DNA of 64,000 nt from Zopfochytrium polystomum (taxonomy: Eukaryota; Chytridiomycota; Chytridiomycetes; Chytridiales; Chytridiaceae), in assembly GCA_025765615.1 (NCBI GenBank), contig JAIVFJ010000202.1:1-64000 (forward strand), given 5' to 3'. The number at the start of each line of letters is the position of its first letter. Positions within the stretch are counted from its first letter, which is position 1. Positions 24,129 to 34,283 of this stretch are shown here, piece after piece. The notes beneath the pieces are model-generated. The model ran no database searches and was not told the DNA's origin. It saw nothing but the letters and a program-made list of their open reading frames with translations. The translations under genes were made by a program, and so were the position numbers.

Positions 24129-24869
24129 TTTAACTCTTTGCAGCACTTTACGGTTAAGACCCTTGGGATGCCCGGACAAATGGGTGAGATGTCGTAACGA
24201 AAAGCCACCGGGATCGCGAGCGCGCCACCTCTGCGAGGTCGAGTCGATTGCTGTCTACCGCAAGAAGAAGGCCGTTTGTGGCCAAAACAATGTCGAAACG
24301 AGTCGACTCGCGATCGCCCTCCGCGCAGTCGTGCTGGGTCAGCCACCTTGCGGCAAGAACCTGCGGCGACTCTCAGGCTGCAGAATCTGAACCTGGGCGA
24401 GCCATGCTTTGACGAGATCGAGCGACTGACTGGTTCCTTGGGCGTCCAGCGTGGCGCCAAGCGTGGCTGACGATCAATCTGCTCCGACGCTGGCGGCAGA
24501 TCCACCTCGTGAGGCCAGCGTATTGGATGCCGCCTTTACGGAGAAGCGTTACTGTCGAATGGCTGAGCACGGAATGGGATGACAATCTATACTCACGGGC
24601 TCTTGATCGATCTGGCCCTCCATCTGCTCCCACCATTGCGTGTCAAGGACCCGGCGGCGATGGCCCAGCTTTCACCCGGCTGATTTGTGTGGGCAACTAT
24701 GTCTCAATGTTATCTTAGTTCCTTTGGCTCCTAAGGGTCGAACCCCACGTTCGCTCGCCGGGCGGACCGGCACGACAAATCGAACGGCTGCCGCAAATGC
24801 CCTGATATTTGGCGTCTTGGTCTTTGCAATAAAAACTATCAAAACGACAGCTTCACGCATTTATCGCAC
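24129..24869. other. intergenic with gene fragments
   Basis: No intact gene. The segment near 24,685-24,730 matches, in inverse orientation, sequence at 36,050-36,105 inside an ankyrin relic, so it is probably part of the same duplicated block as the GTPase relic next to it. Confidence 0.45.
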
Positions 24870-25150
24870 AAGCCGAAGCTCGCAGTGGCCCCTCTAATTT
24901 TGATTGGCAGACCATCTCCGGTAGACTCAATGCCTCTCACTTCAGTCCAGCGGCGCTAAACAGTTTGTTCACCCCCTCCCCTGTCCGAGTCCGAGCGTTG
25001 CATTCGACCATTATCAGGCCGTGGGCCCATTGTTGCTAGCGCACGACCCCACTCCCGCCGCCTTCGTCGCAGTAGTCCATTCTGCAACTGACAAGGATTA
25101 GAGGAATTGGAACGACGGAGAAAGTGAGTGGTGAGGAACTGGCTGTGCGT
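24870..25150 (-). pseudogene. GTPase family relic, copy 3
   Basis: The 3' part of the same gene as at 18.96 and 34.9 kb. The stretch with GCTCGCAGTG..CCCCT..AATTTTGAT matches the flank of copy 1. The stretch near 25,010-25,105 matches the exon-3 region of copy 2 (CATTATCAGGC, TTGTTGCTAGCGCACGA, CAAGGAT). Exons 1 and 2 are missing and no frame remains open. Confidence 0.65.
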
Positions 25151-25261
25151 TTTCGTCGTGCAAGTCCTGATCAGAAACAATTGCAGTTGGTTGCTTCCGC
25201 GTTTCCACCATGGCAAGGGTGAAGGTTCGGAGGGGCTGGGCCAATCAGGAATTACGATCCA

Positions 25262-25450
25262 ACACGAAAGAACAACGGGACGAGACGGTTGTCTCAATCC
25301 AGAGTAGCGGAAGACAGTGCCTGTGCGTGGCTTTCGCTTCATCCACTTTTTGGGACAAGAATCCAGCTTTTCAGATGCCGCGTGCGCGCAGTCACGCTAG
25401 TTCCATTTTCCGAGGTTTCGGTCACGCGCGGAGAACCGAAGACAGCCAGA
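25262..25450 (+). repeat. direct repeat, copy B
   Basis: Counterpart of 23,426-23,660. It lies immediately upstream of the cerato-platanin locus, so the duplication may have carried regulatory sequence. Confidence 0.6.
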
Positions 25451-25621
25451 AATGGAAGACAGGTTTCGGTTTTCGTGGCTGAGGCGGTTGGCGCGTGTAA
25501 AAGTCGACCAACGAGCAAGGTCTCCACCCACACAAGCAAATAAGCGCCTCTTGCTCCCAACACAAACAAACCGCATCCAAAGTCCCAAGCCCACCGTTGG
25601 AAACCTTCCAAACCAAAAACC

Positions 25622-26055
25622 ATGCAGTTCTCCGCCATCCTCGCCTCCCTCGTCCTCCTTGTTTCCACGGCCACCGCCTCGCCCCTAGCGCGACGCGACC
25701 AAGTCAGCGTCGCCTCAACAACTACTGCAACCGCAACAGCACCCTCCCTCTGACCGCCGTCGCCTGCTCCAACGGCGTCAACGGCCTGCTGAAGAAGGGG
25801 TACACCGACATCCGCTCGCTGCCGGGCTACGCGTCGGCCGCGCCGTACCTGGGCTCGTGGAGCTCGCCAAAGTGCGGGCAGTGCTACAAGGTGTTGTACA
25901 GCGACAAGTTTGTGTACGTGATCGCCGTCGACGTTGCGGATTCGTTTGTCATGGGCCAGGACGCCATGAACTCGCTGACCGGTGGGCAGGCGTACGACCT
26001 CGGGCGAGTCTCCGCGACCGCCGTTGAGGCGCCGCAGTCGGCTTGCAACTTCTAG
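25622..26055 (+). CDS. cerato-platanin-like secreted protein (frameshifted)
   Basis: The ATG starts a signal peptide (MQFSAILASLVLLVSTATAS) followed by a short Arg-Arg-Asp propeptide-like stretch. The mature domain continues in a different frame with TAVACSNGVNGLLKKGY, SLPGYASAAPYLGSWSSPKC, GQCYKVLY, VIAVDVAD, AMNSLTGGQA and a final QSACNF. The four-Cys spacing and the LTNGQA-like and GRV.AT motifs are those of the cerato-platanin family, small double-psi beta-barrel wall-associated or elicitor proteins. The frame changes once between about 25,700 and 25,715, and no plausible intron fits there. Either a one-base error or a pseudogene. Cerato-platanins are best known from Dikarya. Confidence 0.75.
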
Positions 26056-26523
26056 AGCAAGAAGGTTGAAATCGGATGGCGGTTTTGCGTAATCCCTTCC
26101 ACCGGCTCTCTTCGATCGCATTCTTTCCTATCCTTATAAGCGACACACATTTGGCCTCTTCATCCACCTTCCGAAAGCAGCTCTTCGTGTTTTTCATTAT
26201 TATTCCCAACCAGATACTTTGTCATCGATGAATATTGTCGACCTTGGAAAGAAATCCTTCCAGCTTTTTTAATTGTTTCGCATTATTGTTGCTGCGAGCT
26301 TTTTCTCGCAGGGCACGTAACCGTTGTGACGCACCCCTCGCTTGTGTGGGTAGCCCGCTGTTGCAATTGACGATAATTATATGGAAGCGTTGATTGTGCG
26401 AAACGGATGAGAAAGGAACAGCAGATAATTTGTACTCCGAAGACGCAGGTCAGCAAGCCGTTTTTTAAATTTTTTTATTTTTCTTTCTCATAGTTTCCAC
26501 CAAATGATCATTTCTTCTCCAGC
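26056..26523. other. intergenic
   Basis: 3' flanks of two convergent genes. Nothing else seen. Confidence 0.5.
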
Positions 26524-27384
26524 TTACCACAGGTTCGCATCCGGCGCACCCTGCGACCGCCACAGATCTTCCCAAACAGACTCCTTTTCGATCGCCCACT
26601 TCACAACGCCATCTTTCTTGGTGTTGTCGGCCGCTTTTCGCATCGTCGCTGGCGAAATAAAGAGGTTCCAGCGGCTGTCGAGCCAAAAGTCCAAGACGTC
26701 GAGGTGGCCCATTGAGATGGCATTGATCGGGCCTTTCTTTGTGTAGACCAGTTTGAGGCCGCTGTCCTTCCACCACTGCAGAACGTGAAGCTGCCCCTGC
26801 TCGGAGGCCCGGTCGATCGCGTACTGGGTGTACTTCATCTCCAAGCCGGTGTCCTTCCACCACTGCAGCACCGCAACGTGTCCAAAAAAACTGGCAATGT
26901 CGAGCGCGTCCTCGTTGTACTCGAGCGGGATCCCGCTCTCGTCCTTCCACCAATCCAGCACATGAACCTGGCCGCGGAAGCTCGCCGAGCGCAGCCCCTT
27001 TGCGACGCACTTTTCGGGCACGTCCCTCGACGCCTTGAGCCACCAGCGCAGGACCTCGAGGTTTCCGCCGTAGCTGGGGTCGATGATCGCGTTGTCGGTG
27101 TAGCGGGGCGGGAGGCCGCTGGCCTGGCAGAAGCGCCAGAGACGGTCGAGCAGCGGGATGTTACCCTTTTTGCTGGCCACGTCCAGATCGAGGTAGTGGT
27201 TGTAGCGGTAGCACGCGGTGTGGAGCGTGGTGTCGCGCAGCAGTGTCGCGAATTGGTAGCGCTGTTTGAGGTAGAGGTATTTGGCGATCTCCTCGACGAC
27301 GTTGACGGGAGGGAGGGCCTGCGGGCGTTGCTCCTGGTCGTCAGCCGTGCCGGTGGTCGTTGCGGCCGTCGTCGTCGTCGTCAT
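26524..27384 (-). CDS. tryptophan-rich ankyrin-like repeat protein
   Basis: A single exon of about 286 codons from the ATG at 27,384; an upstream ATG at 27,468 adds 28 residues and seems less likely because of the Thr-rich start. Residues about 20-60 look like a short F-box-like helix region (VNVVEEIAKYLYLKQRYQFA). Then come ankyrin-type units with the signature VLQWWKDTGLEMKYTQYAID and VLDWWKDESGIPLEYNEDAL. This WWK repeat class is greatly expanded in some zoosporic fungi and protists and is presumed to bind proteins. Degenerate relatives lie at 36.9-37.3 kb. It is divergent from U2 copy 1, with about 155 bp between the start codon and the U2 5' end. Confidence 0.82.
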   Translation of the reverse strand: MTTTTTAATTTGTADDQEQRPQALPPVNVVEEIAKYLYLKQRYQFATLLRDTTLHTACYRYNHYLDLDVASKKGNIPLLDRLWRFCQASGLPPRYTDNAIIDPSYGGNLEVLRWWLKASRDVPEKCVAKGLRSASFRGQVHVLDWWKDESGIPLEYNEDALDIASFFGHVAVLQWWKDTGLEMKYTQYAIDRASEQGQLHVLQWWKDSGLKLVYTKKGPINAISMGHLDVLDFWLDSRWNLFISPATMRKAADNTKKDGVVKWAIEKESVWEDLWRSQGAPDANLW

Positions 27385-27500
27385 CGTGTAGGTGAGGATA
27401 GGATGGATGGGATCTGTTCGATGATTTTTGCGTATTTTTGTCTCTTTCAGTCTGTCTGTCTCCTGCAAAGCAGGAGAATTCTCCGATCGCCACAGAAAAG

Positions 27501-27510
27501 TATAAATACC
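27501..27510 (+). promoter_or_regulatory. TATA box of U2 copy 1
   Basis: TATAAATACC starting 39 nt before the U2 5' end. The same element at the same distance precedes the other two U2 copies. Confidence 0.8.
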
Positions 27511-27539
27511 GCCGCCTCCCCCTTCCGTTGCTCTTTACA

Positions 27540-27731
27540 ATCCTCTCTGGCCTATTGGCTAAGATCAAGTGTAGTATCTGTTCTTTAAAGTGTGATAACT
27601 TTAACCGCCGGCATCGCCGGCGTATCTATTATCACAGTTATTTTTGAAACCCCGCCCGGTCGTCGTTGGCAGCTTGCTGTCGCGGCCCGGGCACTGGTCT
27701 CGCCGGCCTCACACTACCGCTGGCTGAGGCC
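27540..27731 (+). ncRNA. U2: U2 snRNA, copy 1
   Basis: A 192-nt gene. It has the 5' block GGCCTATTGGCTAAGATCAA, the branch-site pairing element GTGTAGTATCTGTTC, stem IIa formed by GTGATAA/TTATCAC, stem IIb GCCGGC-ATC-GCCGGC, the Sm site TTATTTTTGAAA, and 3' stem-loops III and IV, the last closed by GGCCTCA/TGAGGCC. It faces U4 copy 1. Confidence 0.95.
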
Positions 27732-27916
27732 TAAAACTCCTTAATTCACAAACGATGAAATACAACCGACTGGAGGAGACTGATCCCATTTTCATACAGC
27801 CGAGCTTCACAATCCAGTGTCTCTCGCTGTTCCTTTAATGCCCATCTCCACATTTCGGGAGGGAGCAATCGGAATGCCGAGTGGTCGCTTGTTTCAACTC
27901 GACTTATAAAAGGAAT

Positions 27917-28029
27917 AAGGTTTCAAAAATTCCCTCCCCGCCGTAGTCGCGAGGAGCCAGTTTGGAGTTAATTTTCAACTAGAACTCGGTATGGACCTCA
28001 TCGCTGAAGCTGCACTCGCTGTGCAAGAT
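27917..28029 (-). pseudogene. U4 snRNA, copy 1, damaged
   Basis: Matches U4 copy 3 along its length: 5' end ATCTTGCACAG, the GATGAGGTCCATACCGAG 5' stem-loop and the Sm site AATTTTTGAAA. It lacks about 10 nt between GAGTTC and TAGTTGAAAA. The lost bases include TTGC of the TTGCTAGT element that pairs with U6 in stem I, so the copy should not form a normal U4/U6 duplex. A TATA-like TATAAATACC lies upstream at 28,053-28,062. Confidence 0.85.
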
Positions 28030-28165
28030 GCGGTTTTCACGTTCGACAGGTGGTATTTATATTAGTGCTTCCCACACCTCAGTCACAAATGTTCTTCGGC
28101 TCGAATTTTGGCAGCATTGAATTGTGGACAGAATCTCGGCGCACTTGGGGATCTGGCGCGTTGCG

Positions 28166-28238
28166 TGCCGTCTCCCGGGATTGAACCGGGTGCCTTAAGA
28201 TCTTCAGTCTTACGCTCTCCCAGATGAGCTAAGACGGC
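28166..28238 (-). tRNA. tRNA-Phe (GAA), cassette copy 1
   Basis: A 73-nt cloverleaf, anticodon loop CTGAAGA, discriminator A. It is 136 nt upstream of U4 copy 1 on the same strand. Confidence 0.95.
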
Positions 28239-28738
28239 GGTTGACACGATCTTCGTGTGCTTAAATTCAATTAGTATTTGCTGCTCCACACGTAGTGCGG
28301 AAGGGGGTTATCGTCGACCTTGAAAGTAGACCCAGAGCCTGCGGACCCACAAGGCGCGGGAGGAGACTCGACAGCAACGGCGAGATCCCCAGTGAGACGG
28401 ATTGCAGTGTTGCTACCTATCGTTGAGAGAGAATCATGTCTTCAGTTATAAGGGTTCTTAATTAATGCCGACGACTGGGGTGATGTGTCAGATCCAAGTC
28501 AACAAAAAAAGCACTCACTGAGCCAACTGTGAAATTGAGGACAGCGAAAACGAGTACGCGATATTTCGTTTCAATCATATTGATTGACTGTGCGAATCGA
28601 AAGAAGCGCTGGCAGAAAGGAAATAAATAAAGGCGCGAGTTGGTATGAAATGGATGTCGAGGAGTAGGCCAGCATAAAAGAACAATTGTTTTAAGCGGAG
28701 AGTGCTGATGCTCAAACGTTTGAAGGATCTCGCCGCAT
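28239..28738. other. intergenic
   Basis: Nothing recognised apart from the decayed 3' end of the Hsp20 relic. Confidence 0.45.
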
Positions 28739-29301
28739 TCAGCTAATTTCTTCACGGCCTCCTCGGGAGCCGCGAGCCCCCGGCACAACCAGCTCCGGGA
28801 CGCCGTCAGCCATCTTCGCCTGCACGTTGTCCGTGTCCGCGTCCTGCGGCAGCCGCACGGCCCTCTCAAATCGCCCGTAGCAGGGACCAACTTCGATGGT
28901 CAAACTCCTATTTTCCACAGATCTTGAAAGGATTGGCAATCCTAACGAAGTCACGATCCTCTCAACGACATGCCTGACATGCCGTTGCGCGTCACTGATC
29001 CCTTGTTTTCGCTGCGCTCGCCGAAATCATCAGCATACCTTCTTCCGAGATTGACACGTCGACCTTGTCCTTGGGGATGCCGGGGAGGTCCACGTGCACG
29101 ATGTAGCCCGCCTGGATCTTAGTTAGGTCAAGGCGTGGGTGGAAACCGGCTCGCGTGAGGATGGTGGAGCGCGGGGTGCGCTGTTGGCGCTTCTTGCTGC
29201 CGCGGCGCTCGCTGATACTGCGGCGACGCCGCGGTCGAAGAGGGCCGAAATGATGCGGTCATAGCGCCAAAGGCAGCGTCGCGTGGGAAAAAGAACGCCA
29301 T
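28739..29301 (-). pseudogene. small heat shock protein (Hsp20) relic
   Basis: The ATG at 29,301 starts MAFFFPRDAAFGA. The protein then continues in other frames with YDRIISALFDRG and FHPRLDLTKIQAGYIVHVDL, followed by PGIPKDKVDVSISEEGMLMI. A 73-nt intron at 28,923-28,995 with GTGACG..TTTCAAG ends joins this in frame to YGRFERAVRLPQDADTDNVQ and GVPELVVP. This is the alpha-crystallin domain order. Two frame changes lie upstream, and one more at a G5 run near 28,785, after which the normal AAPEEAVKKLAE tail is found in the next frame. The protein would be a cytosolic chaperone if intact. Confidence 0.75.
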
Positions 29302-30159
29302 TTTGTGAATTGTGCAGATACCAAAGGTAGGGATATATATTTGGTACTTTTTGTTTCTCTTGGCTCAATACTCGATTGGAGCTGCTGCGGACGATGTTTT
29401 ATAGATTGCAACAGCCTTTTTGTAAGCGAGAATGAGCGGTGGGATGACAACGATGACGCACTGCCTGAAGCGCGAAGCAATGCTCCGGCAGAACACCAGG
29501 CAACGGTTTTCAAACGCCGATCACGACGAGGCGGGGAAAGAAATCGACGCCGACCATACCACCTGCACCACGCGTCGAATGGTGTGAGCAGCAACCTCAC
29601 AACCCTGCAATCAGACAGCCTGGGCTCAGACGCCACCTTTTCCTTGCAGTTTGCCGAGCTCCCTGCCGCGGTGCAGCAGATGGCGGTCAGAGCTGTCGGG
29701 ACTGTCGTCCTCGTCCAGCTCGCGCCCGTCTTCAATTGCTTTACGCGGCCAGCAACAGCGAGCTTCGGCTACGTGTGGCTCTGGAGTCTGACGACGATGG
29801 GCCGCTGCCGTTCTGAGATGATCCCGCTCGCGGCGTTTCTAATTGCGTGAGACGTCGGCTGCCAGAGGTGTGGCAAGCCAGGAATGACGTGGGCGCTGCG
29901 GGTGCGCGCTTGCGAGGAGTGCCTCAAAGAGAGTCTCGTGCTTCCCACGGGTGACGCCGAGACGCTCGCCGCGCTGCCGCAGACAGAGAACGGATTTGTG
30001 CGCAGGGACGGCTGTTCGAAATGGGACATGGAGCCAAGGTCGGCGGTGAAGGCGTCATCGGCGGCGTTGAAAGCGAAAGAGACGAAGCATTCACCGGCGA
30101 AACAAGAGTCGGTGCCGATGGCGAAGTGGAGCAAATAAGCGATTATCATCGCGCAGCGG
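29302..30159. other. intergenic
   Basis: Frames are open on both strands but none shows a domain or a convincing start. Confidence 0.4.
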
Positions 30160-30500
30160 CTCGAGACGTTGGCAGCGTGGGTACGCGTGGCGCGGCGTTT
30201 CGGGTGCTGGCGGCCGCGCAGCCAAGCCACGAGACGAGCTGGGCGGACAAGCAGGGCGGGTGGCCGAGGCGGAGCGAGCGTTCCACGCCATGTGGCCGGT
30301 GACGCACGATATGACCCAACCAGAAGGAAGGGAGAGCTGGCGGCGTGGAAGCGTGTCGGGGCGGCGTTTCAGGAGCTGGCGGCCGCGCAGCCGCAGCCAC
30401 GGCCCGAGGCGAGCTGGGCGGACAAGCGGGCGCGGCTGGATATGGCGGAGCGGGCGTTCCACGCCATGTAGCCGGTGACGCACGATATGACCCAACCAAG
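30160..30500 (+). repeat. tandem duplication of about 170 bp
   Basis: Two successive units, about 30,160-30,325 and 30,333-30,498. Both carry GCGTGG, GGCGGCCGCGCAGCC, AGCTGGGCGGACAAGC, GCGTTCCACGCCATGT and a closing GACGCACGATATGACCCAAC. The second unit reads LAAWKRVGAAFQELAAAQ and MAERAFHAM in one frame, then a stop. The unit may derive from a coding exon. Confidence 0.8.
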
Positions 30501-31243
30501 GACGTACCGGCGGTTTCTCTCAGCCACGTCGGAAGACACGAGAGCGTCAAGGACATTGCTACAGACGATAGTCCGCTGCGGGACTTTGGCCGAAATATTG
30601 AGCGAGGCGACCTCGCTCAGGCACTGCAAGGTGAATTTGTTCACCAAAATAGCTTGGACGGCGGCTATTAGGGACGGGACAATCATTTGTAGTTGCGGGA
30701 ATGTACCAGGCTGGAAATGTGACTCGCCAAGTGCGGCGATTGTTGCAAGCTGCCGTGCAGTAGGTACTGTTATGGAGAGATTTAATCTGCCAAAAATCCG
30801 ACGGGGAAATTGGGGAGAGGGAGAGGCGCCTTGTTCCTCTTTGTTCCTTTTCCACGCCCTCCCCTCAACGCAAAGAAACACGGCAAGGTTACGTCCAATC
30901 TCCGAATTCTTCGGAGAATCCGGTTGATGGACTGCAGTGTGCGGCCGTTGCGAGATTGGTAGTGGGCTTCGGGTGCGGTTTTTCTGTCAAGGTTTTGCCG
31001 AAGGGTATTCAAAAAACATCAGTGGCCCGCCTCAAGCTCGCGGGCAAATCTTGAGGACAGCATTCTCACCACTTCGAACGCAAAATCCACAATCAACAGG
31101 CTGTGGAGATACAACAAAATGTGTGAGATTGTGTCCATTGGCTTAGGAGATCGTATGTATTTGAAAAGATAATTCCGATAATCTTGCGTTTGTTGGACTT
31201 TCAGGAAAGAATCATAAATTGTCACTAGTTGAAAAACGTACAA
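30501..31243. other. intergenic
   Basis: No gene recognised. Confidence 0.45.
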
Positions 31244-31316
31244 GCCGTCTTAGCTCATCTGGGAGAGCGTAAGACTGAAGATCTTAAGGCACCCGGTTCA
31301 ATCCCGGGAGACGGCA
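31244..31316 (+). tRNA. tRNA-Phe (GAA), cassette copy 2
   Basis: A 73-nt cloverleaf identical to the other GAA copies. It lies 132 nt upstream of the U4 copy 2 relic on the same strand. Confidence 0.95.
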
Positions 31317-31448
31317 CATACGTCAGTGTGTCTCCCTCCTGCTGCTTAGATCTGCATCGGAAGTTTTTCAGTTTTGTCTCTGGGACTGCGGGTTAGGTGT
31401 GGGTAGCACCAGAGTATTAATACCAGGGGCCGACCGTAAAGACAAACC

Positions 31449-31600
31449 ATCTTGCACAGCGAGTGCAGCTGAGACGATGAGGTCCATACCGAATACAGCT
31501 CGGGGTGAACGAGGAAGGAGGATGGACATTGAAAAATTACTCCCTCTACCTGCAGTGGTCTGTTGTCCTGATCATACTGCCCGAACGCCAGTGCGGAAGT
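31449..31600 (+). pseudogene. U4 snRNA, copy 2, truncated
   Basis: The first 45 nt or so match U4 (ATCTTGCACAGCGAGTGCAG, then CGATGAGGTCCATACCGA). After that the U6 stem I element is absent, only a weak ATTGAAAAATTACTCC echo remains, and no Sm site is found before the U2 gene. A TATA-like TATTAATACC is present at 31,415. Confidence 0.8.
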
Positions 31601-31655
31601 GTTCACTGTCCAGCCAGGAAGTTGTTTTTCATCGTTTGTGAATTAAAGAGTTTTA

Positions 31656-31847
31656 GGCCTCAGCCAGCTGTGGTGTGAGGCCGGCGAAATCAGTGCCTGG
31701 GCCGCAACAGCAAGCTGCCGACGACGACCTGGCGGGGTTTCAAAAATAACTGTGATAATAGATACTCTAGCAATGCCAGCAGTTAAAGTTATCACACTGT
31801 TAAGAACAGATACTACACTTGATCTTAGCCAATAGGCTAGAGAGGAT
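31656..31847 (-). ncRNA. U2: U2 snRNA, copy 2 (diverged)
   Basis: 192 nt with the same landmarks as copy 1: the GTGTAGTATCTGTTC branch-site element, stem IIa and the Sm site TTATTTTTGAAA. It has changes in stem I (TAGCC for TGGCC) and a weakened stem IIb (GCTGGC-ATT-GCTAGA). A CATAAATACC element starts 39 nt upstream. It may be a functional variant or an early pseudogene. Confidence 0.88.
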
Positions 31848-31876
31848 TGTAAAGTGCAGTGGAAGGAGGCGGCGGC

Positions 31877-31886
31877 GGTATTTATG
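31877..31886 (-). promoter_or_regulatory. TATA box of U2 copy 2
   Basis: CATAAATACC, 39 nt before the U2 5' end, with the first T changed to C compared with copies 1 and 3. Confidence 0.7.
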
Positions 31887-33109
31887 CTACTCTCGTGAGA
31901 ACACTGCCCGCTGCGGACGGAGATTGAGCGAGCACCCAGTCTCCTGACCAATACCTCTGACAGAGGGTCTCCGGACCACGCACGAAAAAATTGTCAAGGC
32001 TGTGGCTCGAACCTGGTTGATGTTTGTTCGATTCGAATGTTTTCTACCACCCTCGAAATTTCTAATTACAGGCCAAGAATCCACTTAAAAAAACTAAATA
32101 CCACCATGCATTTGGCTCATCCATTCAAGTTTAGATGTGATCACCAGTCAATTTCGTCTAACTTCTACTCACTGCAGCTGTGTGAAACCCTGAACTCCAC
32201 TTGTTGTGAGTTGTGGAGATTTTCCTCCAAATTCAGGATTTTCAAGGCCTCCAAAACATATGTCCTCTGAGCAGCAGATCGGAACTATTAACGGACTGTG
32301 ATCTACTAAAATCAAGCTATTCACCCACCAATTTTGGTGGGAAACCGATGAGAGTTGGTCGACTTGTTGTGTTGAAAAGAATTTGGGAAGTGGCTGAAAA
32401 CATTTGTCACCCCACTGTACAAGGCAACTCATTTTCTCTGTCTCGGCGTGAGGAAGAGGGGCAAACTCTTCATGGTTGTGTGCTCTTTTTGCACTTGGCT
32501 TCTATGTCACAATGTGCATGTCGTCGGGCACAGACAATTAGGCTGGTGAACGCTACCCAGGCTGTTTAGCCGCTGGTCGCGAGGTTGAGCATTTGAAGAA
32601 GATCTGACTTGCGGGATTGGCCAGGTTCATGAGCGCCAAGAGCTTCAACCAGATGAAAACGTCGCTCTAAGCATTCTGGATGCATCAGAATTTTGGGGGG
32701 AACTAATTGCGAATTCCTGGCTTTTGTGGATGGGTTTGCACAATGATGATTTCAGGTATGTTCATCTTCTTGCAGCAACCGACAAAAACACAGACAAAAA
32801 GGACAAAAAACTGTGACAAGGACGTTGTCGCTACGGTGATAACGTCCTTGTCAACACTTGAGAAACGTTCGGGTAACCTCAGGACTTTGTCATCAATTGT
32901 CAGTTGCCTTTACCCAAAGGTATCACCCACTTTGATGATGATATTTCATATTTATTGTTAATTTGATGTGGTTCCATTCCAAACGCGTCCCTGTTCCCTC
33001 AGTGTCTTGGAAGACAAAGATCCTTGACCTTTGTGGATCTTTCATTCCAACGTATCCACAGTTAGTTCTCTGGGAAAATCCTGATGTGAATAACATCGTC
33101 CCAGGAGTT
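31887..33109. other. intergenic
   Basis: AT-richer than its surroundings. A perfect hairpin CCACCAATTTTGGTGG lies near 32,334. No gene recognised. Confidence 0.45.
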
Positions 33110-33300
33110 ACAACACGCTGTCAAGGGAGAGGCAGAGTACCGAAGACCAGCGAATTTTCGATCGCGGGCTGATAGGAGGAAAACTGCTCTCGCGGACTTG
33201 GAAAAGCAGCTAGCAGTCTGGCAGGCAGAGTTCCAGAAGCTGGTAGATTTGACGAGTGTATGCGTGAGGGCTGTTGGTGATTGCGCATAGCGTGTCAAAA
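33110..33300 (+). pseudogene. possible bZIP-type fragment
   Basis: One frame reads NFRSRADRRKTALADLEKQL and continues AVWQAEFQKLVDL before a stop. A basic stretch with N-x7-R followed by a leucine-heptad-like amphipathic helix resembles a bZIP basic-zipper junction. It is short, has no clear start, and is not linked to other exons. Low confidence; it could be chance. Confidence 0.3.
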
Positions 33301-34079
33301 GGGCACCAGCAGACTTGAGTTGGTGTTGAGCAAGAAAGCTTGTTTGAATGCGAGCCCTTTTCTTGTTAAGAGCAAAGCACCCTTTGTTGCCAACGTAGAT
33401 GGAGAGCTGGTGCTCTCAGACAGCTTGGTCTTGTTTAGAGTGCTGAACTCAGCATGTCGTAAGTAAGTGAGTCACGATTTCTTTTCTATTAGTCGTTCCC
33501 CCAATCTTAAATTCCAGTTCAGTTTGGGTCATGGTCCAAGCTTTTCAGATGACGCCCAAGCGCTCGCCGTCAAGGAGATCAGCACTACCACATTGTAGAG
33601 ACTCCATTCCATCTTGTTTTGTAGACGCTTGTTTTCCTTTTGGACTGACCCTTTCCTTGGAGTTGGCCCTCCGCGTCGTCGGGGCATCGTGCCTGGTCTC
33701 CGCGAGGCCGTTCTAGTAAAGCAGGACAGAATCCCCGCCCCCTATAGCCAGTGGCGCGCAGAGGTGTCCATCTATGCCGCAATCAAATGCACGCTGGCAC
33801 TGCATCGAAACAAATCATGGCCTTCGAAACGTTCACCATCGTCGCGCTCCGCACGGAGGCCAGTACCTCATATTTTTAACTTTGACCTGCTCCCTCAAAA
33901 TCTTCGACGACTTCTCCGAGGCCACCCTCCGACTAAACCTCGACGCGGTGTTGTTTTACGCCTTGGTCAGCAGGTCGTTCGAGCCGTCCGAGCTCGCGTT
34001 AAAAATGGCGAATGAAAGTTTGGTAGTATTCTGGTATTTTTTGTCGCAGGCTACTGCGGTTCGTCGTTGGAGTGTTGAC
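33301..34079. other. intergenic
   Basis: Broken frames near 33,810-34,080 (one starts MAFETFTIVALRTEASTSYF) suggest a decayed gene I cannot identify. Confidence 0.4.
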
Positions 34080-34283
34080 TTTTAGACCTTCTTTTCTTCC
34101 CCTTTTCTCCTGCTCTGATCATCCCTCTTTCTCCATTTATGCCACTTCCATGTCACATGCGTGCCCTCCTTCCTTGTTGCCGTCCTCTCGTCAGCACGAC
34201 GCCCTTCCTGTTGCTGTCTTTCCTCAATATTGTGGGAGAATTTTCATCTCATCCGCATGTACAGCTCCTTCCGATTCTCAACA
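34080..34283 (+). repeat. left arm of inverted repeat
   Basis: Reverse complement of parts of 34,573-34,810. Shared blocks include CTTCCTCAATA, GAGAATTTTCATCTCAT-like, a TATA-like CATAAA stretch and a polypurine/polypyrimidine end. Confidence 0.7.

Noticed and set aside
24735..24760. B-box-like GGGTTCGACCC on the minus strand
   Set aside because: No A box, acceptor stem or cloverleaf can be built around it.
29305..29850. A 181-codon plus-strand frame divergent from the Hsp20 relic
   Set aside because: No domain, unusual composition and no supporting start context; kept as intergenic.
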